Source of the DNA: Monoplex corrugatus
Lineage: Eukaryota > Mollusca > Gastropoda > Littorinimorpha > Ranellidae
Assembly (NCBI GenBank): GCA_030674185.1
Contig: CM060307.1
Location: forward strand, 55,132,481 to 55,196,480
Direction of reading: 5' to 3'
Length of the DNA stretch: 64,000 nucleotides
Within the stretch, counting starts at the first letter, position 1. Every line of letters starts with the position of its first letter. The notes under the pieces are model-generated. The model saw only the letters and a program-made list of their open reading frames with translations. It was not told the origin of the DNA and searched no databases. Of the stretch, positions 1 to 49,146 are shown in pieces. The translations under genes were made by a program, and so were the position numbers.

Positions 1-679
1 AACAAAAAAACAAAAACAAAAACAAAAACAAAAAACACGAAAGGAGCAAGGCATCCGTGATCGACTTGCAAGCATTCATAGCAACGGCGCGCAAGTTATG
101 GCCCCTGATTTTTCCCGGACCCCCTAGTTTCAGTGTTTTTTTCCTCCTCCTGTTTTAAGCCCTGGTCTCGGTCATTCAGTTTGACAACAAAATGTAATGT
201 ACATCAACACAGATAAGACACTGCCGTATGATTCCAACTGTTCTGACATTGAACCTACAGCACAACTGACACTTTAACATGGAGACCAACATCATGAAAG
301 TAGTCATACCATCTATAGTCTTTATTTCTAATTTTTGTTATAAACTTTTCACTCCCTCATCCTATCCGTCCGCTTTCTGCAGGAAACTGATATGGTGATG
401 GAGTGTTAAGTGTTAACCCTTTGACTACCACACCCTATCCACCAACTGTAGAAACTTAACCCTTTGACTCCCTCACCTTATCCACCAGCTTCCTGCAGTA
501 AGTTGGTGGGTAGAGTGAGAGAGTCAGAGGGTTAAGTTTTTGCTTTGGTAGCGTGGTTGGCAATGCAGAGTGCAGGTGGGCAGGGTGTGGGAGTCAAAGG
601 ATTAAGACAGAGCTGTGTCTACTTTCTGCGTGTGATGAGGCAGGTGGTATATTTTTGTCATTGTGTCTGTGTGCCACAG
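1..679. other. PHGDH intron with A-rich repeat and nested MITE
   Basis: Intronic sequence left of the first visible PHGDH exon. It begins with a (CAAAAA)n tract (1-38) and holds a nested palindromic TTAA element (414-607). No coding signal other than short chance frames. Confidence 0.6.
414..607. mobile_element. Nested palindromic MITE starting TTAACCCTTTGACT, copy 1
   Basis: Outer arms: TTAACCCTTTGACTACC at 414 pairs with GGGAGTCAAAGGATTAAG near 607. An inner hairpin of the same family (about 457-537) begins TTAACCCTTTGACTCCC and ends GAGTCAGAGGGTTAA. A TTAA at each end suggests a TTAA target, as for piggyBac-type elements. A second composite copy lies at about 20171-20346 in the opposite orientation. 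Confidence 0.65.
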
Positions 680-832
680 GAACCACCCAAAGACCAGAGT
701 CTAGTGCTGCATCCCAAAGTGACAGCAACCCCTCATCTTGGGGCTAGCACCACGGAAGCCCAGAGTCGCGTTGCTGTAGAGATTGCTGAGCAGTTTGTTG
801 ACTTGGCACAAGGAAAGCAACTCTTTGGTGCG
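680..832 (+). CDS. PHGDH: PHGDH exon with catalytic histidine
   Basis: Acceptor cacag before 680 and donor GTAAGC after 832. The exon is 51 codons, phase 0 at both ends, starting EPPK and ending FGA. It carries HPKV..TPHLGAST, the conserved segment with the active-site His, and EIAEQFVDLAQGK. In human PHGDH the same residues close the substrate-binding half of the catalytic unit. Confidence 0.92.
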
Positions 833-3800
833 GTAAGCATAAACATTGGTTGGACTGATTCCATTTTGTGGGATCATGAATGAAGCCAGGATGGTGTAAT
901 GAAAACTGAGGAAGTTCAAACCTGGCTTGTAAAATTTTGTGCTTATAGCGTCCAGCCCACCTAGCAGTGAATGGTACCTGAACCTTTTCAGGGCAGAGAT
1001 GTGCAGAGCTTTCCTTGAAAATTTGAATTCAGAGTAATGAAATCTCTTCAGCTTTATTCTGTAATGACTTCATGGTTAATGATAGTCATTTTTTAAATTG
1101 AGAATTCCCAGTCTTTCTTGCATGAATCCATCCACACAGGCATACCCGTACTGTCCAAAAGCAAGTGAGAATGAAGTTTTAGTCCTCACATTATATCCAA
1201 GTTCAAATTATTACCTCCATCAGTGCTCCAAACATGTTTTCCTCAGACTGGTCACATTATAATGCTTCAGATTGCTTAGGGTTTATGTGAGATGAAGTGC
1301 TGTACAAGTAGTCATTGTTATTAGTTACTTTTGAGACATGTAGCGTTTGACGGATCAGCAAGTTGTGCTGTGTTTGACAGATCAGCAAGATTTGAGCTTA
1401 TCAATTATAACAGATCAGCAGGATGTTTGCAGGTCAATTATGTTTGACAGATCAGCAAGATATTAACACATCAACTATGTTTGACCTATCAGCAGATGTT
1501 AACAGATCAACTATGTTTGACAGGTCAGCAAGATGTCAACAGATCAACTATGTTTGACAGGTCAGCAAGATGTTAACAGATCAACTATGTTTGACAGATC
1601 AGCCTGATGTTAGGTCAGCTATGTTTGACAGATCAGCAAGATCAACTGTCAGATCAGCAAGATGTGTGTTTGGCAGCAAGATGTACCCAATGTGTCATGT
1701 TTGGAAGATCAGCAGGATGCATTGGTTGACAGATCAGCAACATGTGCTGTTTGACAGATCAGCAAGGTGGCAGCAAGATGTACCCAATATATTATGTTTG
1801 GAAGATCAACAAGATGTACTGTTTGACAGATCAGCAAGATGTAATGTTTGACAGATCAGCAAGATGATGTACTGTTTGACAGATCAGCAAGATGTGCTGT
1901 TGGCAGCAAGATGTACCCAGTGTATTATGTTTGGAAGATCAGCAAGACGTACTGTTTGACAGATCAGCAAGCTGTGCTATGCTTGGCAGATCAGCAAGAT
2001 TTTGCATGATGTTTGCAGATCAATGCTGCTGCCTTGACCAATGCATTGAGTGTGGAGACACAGCCCTGGGTGAAGCTGGGGGAGAGTCTAGGTGTGCTGG
2101 CCTCCTTGCTGGCCCCTGCCTCTGCCAAAGCTCTTCAGCTGCAGACTATGGGTCAGTACTGTGTTCTTTGACTGTTCACTGTGAGGGCTGGTTAGCTGAG
2201 TTGGTAAAAGCAGTGAATTCAAGTTCTGATGCTTGAGTTCAGTCCCAGCCTGCAACATAAAAACTGCCTCCAACCATTTTGATGATATCAACATAGTATT
2301 TCATGTATCTCCCTTCCATTTCAAATTTTTTTCCCTGGAGATAGAGTTTTTATGCAGACATGAGTCTGTCAGACATTGTCAGCAGATTTGGGTGAAGTAC
2401 ATAATTATGGACAGTGATGCCATGAATCCCTTTTGAATGATTTCTGAGAAGGGTTATCTACCACATGCATTTTCAGTCCCACAGGCCTGTTTCGTGATGT
2501 GGATAAAAACCTGAACCTGTTTAAAATTAGAGAAGCAAAGCAGTAAGGAAGAAGAGATGAGCACTGTCCTCATAATGCTGGCTGTGAGAAAAGTTGAGAT
2601 CTCTACTATTTCGCCAATTTTTTACCTCAGAATTATGGAAAAACTTTGCCTTTTCAGTGATATGGAAGAGTGAGTATGTCAGTTTTTATTATCTCACAGC
2701 ACAGTCAGTCACTTGCTGTCTTCAAAGAAGTTACTGCAACATCTCAATTGTAAACAATTATGCAGAGTGCACATCACATTAAAAAAGAAACTATTGGAAT
2801 ACTGTTTAACTAAGCAAAAGATCTGAAACAGTGATGATGTTACAGGTGTGGGTTTGGAGAATGCTGGGTCCTACTTGAGTGCTGCACTGTTGGTTGGTTA
2901 CCTGCGATGTTCAAAGGCTGGTGGAGAGACAGGTGCAAGCCTCAACCTTGTCAGTGCCCCTGTGCTGGCTAAAGAAGCTGGCATACAGGTATGAGGAAGA
3001 TTCATTATCATCAAAGAATAGATTATGGTACAGAAATGCCATTATTGATTACCTCAGGACAGTCTTAAAACTGAAGGAGCTTTTTATTTTCTCTTGTATA
3101 TTTCAGCTAAGCTTGTTGTAATCAGTTATCCTGTTGGGATACTTGGGGCTTTTCTAGGATGAATAGTAACCCCACCTGGAAAATCTGCCCCCTCCCTGCT
3201 TCCCTTCCCCTGTCTTTGCTCTCTTTTTGGTACTCTTTTCTTTATTTTTCTCCTTAAACTTTTCCATGTATTGTCGGTATTCCTTTCTTTTTTCTACCTT
3301 GCTGTTTGCTTTCTTTATGGCATTTTTTTCTGCTCACTGACCTTCATGTTTTCAAGAAAGTCTTGACAGTCATGTGGAGTGTGTGGACAGCCATTGTTTA
3401 ATTAGTACCTACCAAGAATAAAAGAAACCCAGGTTTGCATTTTTATCAGGCAGGGTTTTTTCATCCCTCTCAACTAGATCTTAAATGAAGGTCTTGGTGC
3501 TCGTGTTTTGAAAGAGATGATAAACCAAGGTCTATTGTGCAACATGTACTCAGCACATGTTAAAGTTCCCATGACAACAAAGGATTTGTCCTTGGCAAAA
3601 TTCTGTATCAGAATCCACTTTAATAAGGACACAGATATACATGTTCATGTATACACTTTAAAAAAACAAAAAGGGGTGGTGGTGGCCTGTATTGCAAAGA
3701 TGTGTTCTCATAGGGAAGAAACCTGGATTTCGTATGGTTAATTTGAAAATAAACATGATAAATGGCTGTTTTGTCTCTGACATTTACTACCCACTGAAAG

Positions 3801-6257
3801 ATGTCAACAGGCTGCAGCAGCACATCAGTGTTTTACCTCCTTGGTGCAGGGCAACTACCAGAATAATGCACACACTTGTATCAGATATTTCCTGAATGCA
3901 GAAGAACAAAAAACGGCTGAGTTGATAGTCTTATTGGATCTGACAGGAACGGCAGTATAATTTAGTTTGGTGTTATGGAGTTCTTTTTTTAGAATTTATT
4001 GCACTTGGGATAATTCCATATGCACTCTGCCCAGTAATTGTCTGGCAGACACCTTGAAACTATGCAAAACACTGTGCACTGGCAAAGGTATGAAATTAAA
4101 ATGGGGAGGAGGGGAGAGCACTGGACCTGTGAAAAACTAAACTGACACAGCCGGAATGATTGAAACATTAAGATGGCAGTGAGCTGGGCCAGTTTTTATA
4201 TTGCAGGCTAGTATTGAACCCAATATAATGGATCTCGAGTCGGTGGCTTTATCAGCCGGGACTGTCGGATGCTAGTACAAACTTGATGAAGGGAGACGTT
4301 TGTTGACATTGCGTAGAATATGAAACAATGCTTCCATTATAACATGAAGTTACAAAACTGAGTTTAAATTATAAGATGAAGATTGTTTCCTGACGTTGCC
4401 ATTAAAAACAGTGAAGAAACTTGCCCCTGCAAAGTCCATGTTTGATGGCCAGCTGTTAGCTTTCAACCTACTTGCCAGGTCTTAATTCAGGTGATCTTGC
4501 AGGTGAAATTGGTTTTCATCGTTAATGTGTATGTTTCCCCCATGGGGATGCCGGGGGTTCTTTCAGTATAAATAGTATCCCCACCTTCTAAAAACTCTGT
4601 GCCAGAAATTTCCTCTTTTCTGTCAGTCTCTTTGCTTTTTGTCATTTCTTCCTATCATTTTCTGCCTCGATGATCCATTCACCTGTATGTGTTTGATAAA
4701 GTCTTACATACTTTTTGTTAGGAGTGATAGTTGGTGCATGTATCAGGTGTGTTTTTGGCTCTAGGGAGGCAAGATGTGTGGAAGCAATTTTAGGTAATTT
4801 TGGCCTGTTTTTATGTTTTGGTGTCCTTAGGTATGTTAAAATTTGTATTCAGATGTGTTTTTTAAATCCCCTGTACGATAAATTGAATGGAGTGGTCGGC
4901 GCTGGGGGCATGTCCTTTGATTGTGTGTGCGAATGCATTGATATGTATACTTGGTTTCCTTTTCATTTTTTATCCTGTTGAAGTTTTGAGATGGTTATAG
5001 CCCTGATTTGGATTTATACAGTTGGCTGGGCTTTAAACAATGACAATAATGCATATGTTGTTTTCCATACAGTATTTGTTTGCTTTCTATTGTGGCCAGG
5101 TGTCGACCAGCTACCAGACAGGACCAGCACCCAGCGTTAGTGTGGGGATCAGTACAGCAGGTGGTGACCTTCAGCTGACAGGGTTGGTGGCAGGAGGGGT
5201 GCCCATCTTGACTAGCGTTCAGGGCTGTAGTTTTGCTGTGCCTGCAAATCTCTCTGGACCTGTGCTGGTCTTCAAGGCCAACCCCTCACCTACCCTCCTG
5301 CCTTCTGTTATTGGTCAGTAAACAGTGTGTTATCTCTAAGTGACCCTCTCTCATAAAAAAATTGACACTCCACGACTCTTACGCATACAATCACTTGCTC
5401 TCTCTTTCTCACATTCTTTCTCTCTCAAACATACAGAAAGAAAAGGTGATAAATAGATTTATAATAGTTATAGTTAAAAAGGAGTTCCATTTAGTTCACT
5501 TGATGTTGCTCTTTACCCAGCCAACCATTAAGGCAATATCAGGGCTAGTACCACAAAACTACTCGATTCTAAATAAGAAAACAAACAGTTAAAAAAATAA
5601 GCACATAATGAGGAGTTACAAAATCAGATAATGGAATAAAAACAATTAATTATCAATCCCAGCAATTTGAGCAAGACAGCCATAGATGGATCAGTAGAAC
5701 ACACCTTGCTTGATGAGATCATACTTGGACCTTTGCATCACACACACACACACACAGCGCGCACACACTCATGGAAGTAGACCCGTATCAGTCAAGTTGA
5801 GATTGAAGAAATGGTTTATTGTAGCTCTTGCCTGAAAATATTTTTAATTCTAGTCTTACCTAGTTAACGATATAATGCTGAAAATTAGGTCCTGTGAGAC
5901 ATACAAAGAACGGCAGATTTCAGACTGATGATCTGACAGCTTTACAAACAACAGGAAGATGATCGACTAGTTTACAAATTAAACACTGTGACGTGAATGT
6001 TCTCAGATTATTGTCTACAAACTGACCAATATAACATATAGATGGTTTCACAATACTATCTTACTTACAATTAGAGCATTTCAATGTGTATGGTTGCAGA
6101 GTCTGTCGTGAAGAGCGGAGCTTCAGTGGTGGGACTGTCAGTGACCAGTATGGCCAACTCCACTGTGTATGGATTGCTCAATCTGTCTACTGCTCTCAGC
6201 AATGGTTTAGAAGCACTCAAATCGGTTGTCATCAGTGCTAATCAAGCCGACCTTTGA
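680..6257 (+). CDS. PHGDH: D-3-phosphoglycerate dehydrogenase, 3' part of gene (five exons)
   Basis: Oxidises 3-phosphoglycerate to 3-phosphohydroxypyruvate with NAD+, the first step of cytosolic serine synthesis. Exons seen: 680-832, 2019-2151, 2846-2988, 5100-5313 and 6100-6257. All join in phase with GT-AG introns (801 nt, 266 codons plus TGA). The first exon holds the TPHLGAST motif with the catalytic histidine (codon 734-736), then the EAQSR segment of the dehydrogenase fold. Exons 2-3 match the region after the catalytic domain that leads into the ASB (allosteric substrate-binding) domain. Exons 4-5 match the ASB/ACT-type C-terminus, ending in an alanine/leucine-rich helix. The upstream exons (most of the NAD-binding domain) lie outside the window. 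No poly(A) site could be fixed; an AATAAA at about 7541 is a candidate. Assignment rests on remembered family similarity and is strong. Confidence 0.93.
1341..2018 (+). repeat. Minisatellite of about 20-22 bp units in a PHGDH intron
   Basis: Many diverged units with core GTTTGACAGATCAGCAAGAT, at least a dozen containing CAGATCAGCA. A longer-order variant, GTTTGGCAGCAAGATGTACCCA, recurs three times. The array runs straight into the splice acceptor of the exon at 2019, whose boundary (ATGTTTGCAG then ATCAATGC) looks like one more unit. Confidence 0.9.
2019..2151 (+). CDS. PHGDH: PHGDH exon after the minisatellite
   Basis: Starts after gtttgcag and ends before GTCAGT. It is phase 0 in and phase 1 out, reading INAAALTNAL then LGESLGVLASLLAP. 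It matches the linker that follows the catalytic domain. Its acceptor is the last, diverged member of the upstream repeat array. Confidence 0.92.
2846..2988 (+). CDS. PHGDH: PHGDH exon, ASB-domain start
   Basis: Acceptor ttacag and donor GTATGA. Reads GVGLENAGSYLSAALLVGYL and later LVSAPVLAKEAGIQ. The NLVSAPVLAKEAG stretch corresponds to the conserved VNLVNAKLLVKEAGL segment of animal PHGDH. Confidence 0.92.
2989..5099 (+). other. PHGDH intron with diverged repeats
   Basis: Holds two related diverged segments (about 3125-3360 and 4525-4710), both with a gggatact/ggggatgc start, an ataGTAaCCCCACCt motif and a pyrimidine-rich middle. A tRNA-SINE-like tract on the minus strand lies at about 4060-4270. 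No gene recognised. Confidence 0.45.
5100..5313 (+). CDS. PHGDH: PHGDH exon, ASB/ACT region
   Basis: Acceptor tggccag and donor GTCAGT; 214 nt, phase 0 in and phase 1 out. Encodes a beta-rich stretch including GGDLQLTGLVAGGVPIL and ends NPSPTLLPSVI, matching the TMLPTMIG end of the regulatory region in animal enzymes. Confidence 0.92.
6100..6257 (+). CDS. PHGDH: PHGDH terminal exon with stop
   Basis: Acceptor ggttgcag. Reads ESVVKSGASVVGLSVTSM and later LLNLSTALSNGLEALK, ending QADL and TGA at 6255-6257. It is the ACT-like C-terminal segment of the family. The 3' UTR follows and has no close AATAAA. Confidence 0.9.
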
Positions 6258-7749
6258 CCTGATCCACGCTTCTATGCACTGACTGGAGTATTACAATGAC
6301 AAACTTAGTCATTTGATTATGGATACAGGGCTCCATAGTCAAAAATCTTAAAGTGTCAGCTAATGTTACAGTTTGTTTGGGCCTGAAGAGTATCTTTTAT
6401 GTCCCAAAACTTAACTACCGTATCACGTGTGTCATGACCAGGTCTAAGGATTGATAAAAACTGGTGAGTATATGAGATTTATTCTACAGGATTTTTGATG
6501 ACTCAACCCTCAAAATGATATTATATATATATACATACATACACACACACACTGTATTACAAAACATTAAAAAAGACTGATACATCTAGCAGGTAAACTT
6601 TAAATCATGTGCACAATGGTATGTGATGACTTTTGTTACAGGAGACTTAAAGGGGAAGAAGTCTGTTATTAGCAGAATGTATGTATGTCATGAAGGGTGG
6701 GGCAATGTTATTGTTATGAGCAATGCAATAGGGAAAATTTGCTTTGTTCATTTTCATGGTTTTAATATTACAATTCTCTTTCTTTTCTTGTCGATGTTCC
6801 TTCACTGCTCAGAATATTTGTATATAACTAGTTTGTGGTGTTGGGAAAGAATTTTAACTTATGATGAATATCTGTGCCAGGGGAAATGAGTTGTTAATGA
6901 GGAAAAAATACATTAGATGTATATGGTTTCTGTAGCATGTTGTAACTCGTAGATTGATCACAGCACATATTACTCACTCATGCATATATCACTGGGCATA
7001 AGAGCGCATTCACATTTCATCCACTCATGATGGTCATCAGGTATTCATAGTTTTTATGTTTTGTCTGCTATTACCATGTTGTATATGAATGATGCTAAAG
7101 AAAATGGGGGTGGAGGTGGGGATGGTGGGGAAGAAGGGCCAGAAAAAACAAGGTCGGTTTATGGATCTCTTTGATATGCATTAAAAGACGTTCATCAACT
7201 TGTCTGTCATGTCTGCATATCTCCAGCACTGCTTGTTCATCTACATTCTTTGTACAGTCTTTCTTTTCTTTCATTGACATATTACAACCAAATATTGCAG
7301 ATGTTCATGATTTACATTTTGAGCAAAAAGCAGCTTTAAGTTACAGATTCATTTTAAAATTCAAGAATATGGGACCATTGCTGATTGCATATAGCTTTTT
7401 TCATATTTCATGATGCTGACGGTAAGGATATATACTGTAAAAAAAAACCCCAAAAAATCAACAACAACAAACAAAACCAGGCCAAGTGTGGATATACTGA
7501 TTTAAAGTTTGTTGGTGTCTACCAGTGGGGTACACATGCAAATAAAATTTTGATTGGTAAACATTCCATTTCTGTATTTCCTAAAAATCAATGACTTAAA
7601 ACTAACATACCAATATACAAAGATACAGTGTCTGTCAGCAACATGCAATACACAGGTCCTACATAATTTCTGTGAACTGCCACAAATGTCATAATTACCT
7701 TACACAGTTTTTTGTGTTTTTCTCTCTTTTTTCCCATAAAAACACCTTT

Positions 7750-8400
7750 AGAATACTGAACAATATTTGGGATTTCCACCAATACTACAGCACCACCAAC
7801 AAGCTATACAACTGTACACGAACTGTGTCCATTCCATCCTACGGCTCAGAAGTACTGGAGAATGACAGTGTGACCTTAGCAAGCTGTCAGCGTTCAGCAC
7901 AAGGACATGGGTGCAACTTTTTCCGTTTGACGACGGAATCTGTTTTTTCAAGAGTCAGAAACAGAAAATCCGTTTTTTGAAAAAGCTTCAGCTACCCCCA
8001 TATAGGGCGCTGCCGGCCCCTGGCCCCCTTTCAGTTTTTTTGACTTAGAAATTTCTAAGTTGCACCCTTCCAAGGAACCTTCAAAGGATCATGTGCATCT
8101 TTTGGCCCAACACCATCTCCAGTGAACAGCTACTCACCCAATGCAATCAAAAGTATAAGGACAAGAAGCGATGAAGATGGATTGGGCATATCATCCAAAA
8201 AGAGCAAGATAACACTACCTTTCCCTGCACACCAGAAAGAAGACACAAGAGAAAGACCCAAGAACACCAGGTGATACATAGTACAAGAACTCCAGGCCAT
8301 GAAGAACTCCATGGGTATGAACAGAGGCTGGTCCAGAACAGAGAAATGGCAGATTGTTGTCGTTGCTGTATATGCCAATGACACATTTGGCAATAAGTTT
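7750..8400 (+). mobile_element. Non-LTR retrotransposon fragment (3' end of ORF2)
   Basis: Broken frames recall the C-terminal part of endonuclease/reverse-transcriptase LINE proteins: a VSIPSYGSE segment, then RRWIGHII, then ELQAMKNSMG and WSRTEKWQIVVVA, in the order known for RTE-like families. Stops and frame changes show it is dead. It is interrupted at 7909-8067. Confidence 0.65.
7909..8067. mobile_element. 159-bp MITE inserted in the LINE fragment
   Basis: Perfect 11-bp terminal inverted repeats, GGGTGCAACTT at 7909-7919 and AAGTTGCACCC at 8057-8067. CAAGGA occurs just outside on both sides (7900-7905 and 8071-8076), probably a target duplication. Interior is non-coding, with a short GC-rich stretch. 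Confidence 0.7.
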
Positions 8401-8616
8401 CTTATATAACGATCTGTACTGATTTTTTCCCCCTTCTTTCTTTCTGTCAAGGATGGTAAACAGATTACCAGAACATATGATGTTTACTTGCTTATGCTGC
8501 TTTTCAATTTGTCCGTCAGCTCAGTCAAGAGACACCGTTTTCCCTGGCTGAAAATAAAACCAGCTATAGCGTTTTCACTTGTAAATCGGATCAAAACATT
8601 TATCAGATGAAATAAT

Positions 8617-8814
8617 ACACTTCATCGATTGAAAATGATAAGAGAGAGAGTGTGTGTGTGTGTGTGTGAGGCAGCCATAATGGGTGAATGCATGCCTGGT
8701 TGATTATCTGTCACAATGCACTTCATCGATTGAAAATGATAGAGAGAGAGTGTGTGTGGTGTGTGAGGCAGCCATAAATGGGTGAATGCATGCCTGGTTG
8801 ATTTTCTGTCACAA
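8617..8814 (+). repeat. Tandem duplication of about 96 bp
   Basis: Two near-identical blocks each start ACTTCATCGATTGAAAATGA, pass through GAGAG and GTGTG tracts, and end with CATGCCTGGTTGATT. They differ mainly in microsatellite length. Confidence 0.85.
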
Positions 8815-10093
8815 TTGTTGTCATCAATTACATCTATGTGAGACTGACCCGACTTAATCTCAACACAAAGAACTGTTTTACATCTATTTGATGAAAAAAA
8901 AAAATTACACAAAATCTTTTTGAGAGAAAAAGCTGTCTTGTGTCTTTGCAATTTACTGCTTTGACATAAAACTGATCTCCATTTACAGACATACTCAAAC
9001 ACTTTAAACATACAAAAGCCTTACCACATAGACACTTTTGAAACGTAACATGAAAATCAAACCAGGTTTATGAAATCTCAATTACATTACATAATTAAAA
9101 GACAATTTTTGAAGTGTGACTTAACACAAACATTGAACTAAGTGAATTATAATCATTATCATTGTTTAAAGCCCTCCTGTTGGCATGATCCATATTGGAG
9201 CCATAACCATCTTAAAACATATAAACAACTTGCTGACCAGGAAAAAAAACTAAAACAATCACGCGCATATTCTAGGGATGTGTCCCTGGCGCTGACCATT
9301 CCGTCAATTTATCACCTACGGGGTTAAAAACAAATAAACCTGGGTACACACGTAAATACATCTAAGTACACTACGAAATATGTAAAAACTACAAACCTGA
9401 GCGCACATGTGTAAACACACACAAGTACACTATAAAATCTAGAAAAAAAACCTCATTACCTGAAATTGCTTCTGCACATTACACTTCCTCATAGCCAAAA
9501 ATGTAGTTAATAACACATGTGACCTTATCACTCCCAAGAAAAAATATGGAAAATTTTATGGAAAACATACAGGTGAATGTACCAAGCAAGCAAAAAATGA
9601 CAGAAAGCAAGGAGGAAAACAGAAACAGTGACAGAAAAGAGGAAAGTTCTAGCACAGAATTTCCAGAAGATGGGAATACTATTATACTGAAAGAGCCTCT
9701 GGCATCCCTGTGGGAGTAACTGGAAACCATCTCTATTACATACACATAACTTAGTTTTTGAAATATAAGTTGACACAAACTAGGTGCATGAAAATTCCAT
9801 CACACACAACTTCTACTGTATGACATAAAACTGATCTCCATTTACAAGCAACTCTTAAACACACATTTCTCATTATGGCACTATGCTGAAGAGACCAGAT
9901 TAACAAAAATTCAGATCTTTAGACTTCTAAATTACAGACTTGCCTAAATTTAGACTATTATGTCTCCAAAGTATGACCTGCTGACATACATGTTCTGATC
10001 CTTCTTCTGTACCTAGTTCTCTGGATATCTTAAAAGAAAAAAAATCCACAATGAAAATGTAGAGAAGCTCTAGAAAAAAGTTCTGTTGACATC

Positions 10094-46733
<36,640 letters not shown>

Positions 46734-47534
46734 GATTTTGTTATTGTATACATGCGGCAACTCAGTATTGTGGGTGACTTCCCTTCAACGAGTGTTGGGT
46801 GCCTGTGGAATGGGTAGGCCTATTGTTGTAGCGATGTGACGGCGGCGTTGGATCCCAGAACTAGATTTAGTTTCAGGTTTGAGACATGTATATCACTCTC
46901 ATATTGACTTTATCACGGCCGTTTGTCAAATCTAGCTTACAGGCGATGTGCAACGGAGTAGAAAAGATTTCGTGTTTTGATGTTGTACAATTGAATCAAT
47001 GAATGTGATCATAATTGATTAACTGTAATTGTAGGCCTAAATATTCATTAGCCTAGGGCCTATAGGCCTAATGGCTATATTCAGATTGTAATGATTTTAG
47101 ACTAGTTTTGCATGACAGTGTTGATTATACTGACAAACAGACGGATAAACACACTCACTGTGACAAATGAATCTATGAGTCCCTTAACACACACACACAT
47201 TATTATTATTATGATTATGATCATCATCATTATCAAATTAGCTTGGTATAGTTGATGGCTGACCGTACTAACTAATGATAAAAGTTAAAGCAAAATTCGA
47301 TCATCTTGAAAAAAGAAAGATTTTCAGATAGTATAGTATAATATAAGTAATGATGAAACCATCTGTTGGCTACTTGATGTGGAAGATACTCATTTCTCAG
47401 GACTAGTTGTAAGACAGGTCCAGTGGGATCTAATGCTACTTATCCTTGAATAATAAAGTATTCTGAAGTCTGAACTCTGGAATTTTCCCATCTTTGCCGT
47501 GTTTGGTACCACGATGGTTTTATTAATGAGCATG

Positions 47535-47845
47535 TCATCGTGGTGTAGTGATTAGTGCAATGGATTGCGGACTGGAAGGTTGTAGTTTGAATCCCAGGTA
47601 GTCCCTTCAAAACTCGTTGTGGAATTTTTCGGCTCCAGCAAACTCATACCCAGAACTTAGCATGCTGTGGGCTCATTGAGAAGACTGGCAACACACAGTC
47701 AAGTCTCGCCCACTTCACAAATGCGTCATTGAGGATGTTGTTCAAATCTTCTAACACGGCAGATTTCTGTATCTCTCAGGCTGGATATATTATGATAGTA
47801 GACGTAGAGTCTCATTCTAAATGGAACTCCATAGCATTATGATTA
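47535..47845 (+). mobile_element. tRNA-derived SINE, family 2, copy 4 (clearest head)
   Basis: Head GTGGTGTAGTGATTAGTGC (A box) and GGTTGTAGTTTGAATCCC (B box), then GCTCATTGAGAAGACTGG, CACTTCACAAATGCGTCA, TCTCAGGCTGGATATATTAT. The same order appears in the other three copies. Confidence 0.7.
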
Positions 47846-48575
47846 TCATCTTTATTGCCATCATTATCATCAGGTTGTAAAAATTGTGCCATCTTCTATG
47901 GCCATTAACTTAAGGTGGCGTTGAAATATATTGTGCAATTATTTCATCGTTTATTACCATCTCTTCTTTTGTCCTTGTTGTTTGTTGTTGTTGTTATATA
48001 CTTGCTTTTTGTTCTTCTTTTCCTTTGTCTGTATGCTTGTTAATCTATTTTTATCATATATTACATTTTCTTTTCTTTTTGTTTATGTGTTTAAATGTTC
48101 ATGTACATGTAATACATTTTCTTTTCTTTTTGTGTATGTGTTTAAATGTTCATGTACATGTATACATGTATAGAACAGCAAGGATTAACTTTAATACAGA
48201 TCCTGTAGGACCTAATGCTACTGTCTTGGGATAATAAATTTTCAATTTATTATTATTATATTATTGTTTATGTAAGATCCGATTAAGAATTGAAGTGAGG
48301 ATTGTATAGGCCTGTATGAAACAGATGATTAGTAGTATCAAGTTATAGTTTATTTCTGCCAATGATTTCATATATTTCACATTTACTGATCTTGTGTTTG
48401 TAAAATGGTTGCAGCAGACCCATGTACCATTGTATCAACTTTGTTGAATTATATAATTGCATGTATCCCACAATTTGTTTTGGTAACAATAAAACCTAAT
48501 ATCAGTTAGGCCTAAAACACACAGCCATCCATTCTTTGGTCAGTCAGTTTGCTTAACTGCAAGTATTTAAGTTGT

Positions 48576-48774
<199 letters not shown>

Positions 48775-49111
48775 ATGGGGAGTTGAGTCTGAGTTTGTCC
48801 AAAAGGGATTCGTATGCTCGGACAACTCCATATGCGTACCTTCCAAATCTACCAGTTTTAATCTGGCAGACTATTTAAACCTGTGCAAAATTTTGTGTGC
48901 TGGCAAGGTCTTGAAATGGAAACGGATAGTGCTGACACCACCAGTTTATTTATTGTGTGTTGCAGTTGAGCTTGAGTTATCAGATTTTGAGTCTTCAGTT
49001 CTATCAGCAGAAACAGATAACCATTAAAACTGTGGCCCACCACAGGGTTTAACCCACAACCCCTGTGTTATGTGCTTGGTGCTCTAATCACTCAGGTAAT
49101 GGATCATGGCG

Positions 49112-49146
<35 letters not shown>

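Larger units (their letters stand above)
6258..10093. other. Intergenic space between convergent PHGDH and LAP3
   Basis: 3.8 kb between the two stop codons. It holds both 3' UTRs, a LINE fragment (about 7750-8400) split by a 159-bp MITE, and a 96-bp tandem duplication (8617-8814). Otherwise AT-rich sequence without a credible gene. Confidence 0.6.

Noticed and set aside
1341..2018. CRISPR-like array
   Set aside because: Units are contiguous and diverged, without unique spacers, in a eukaryotic intron.
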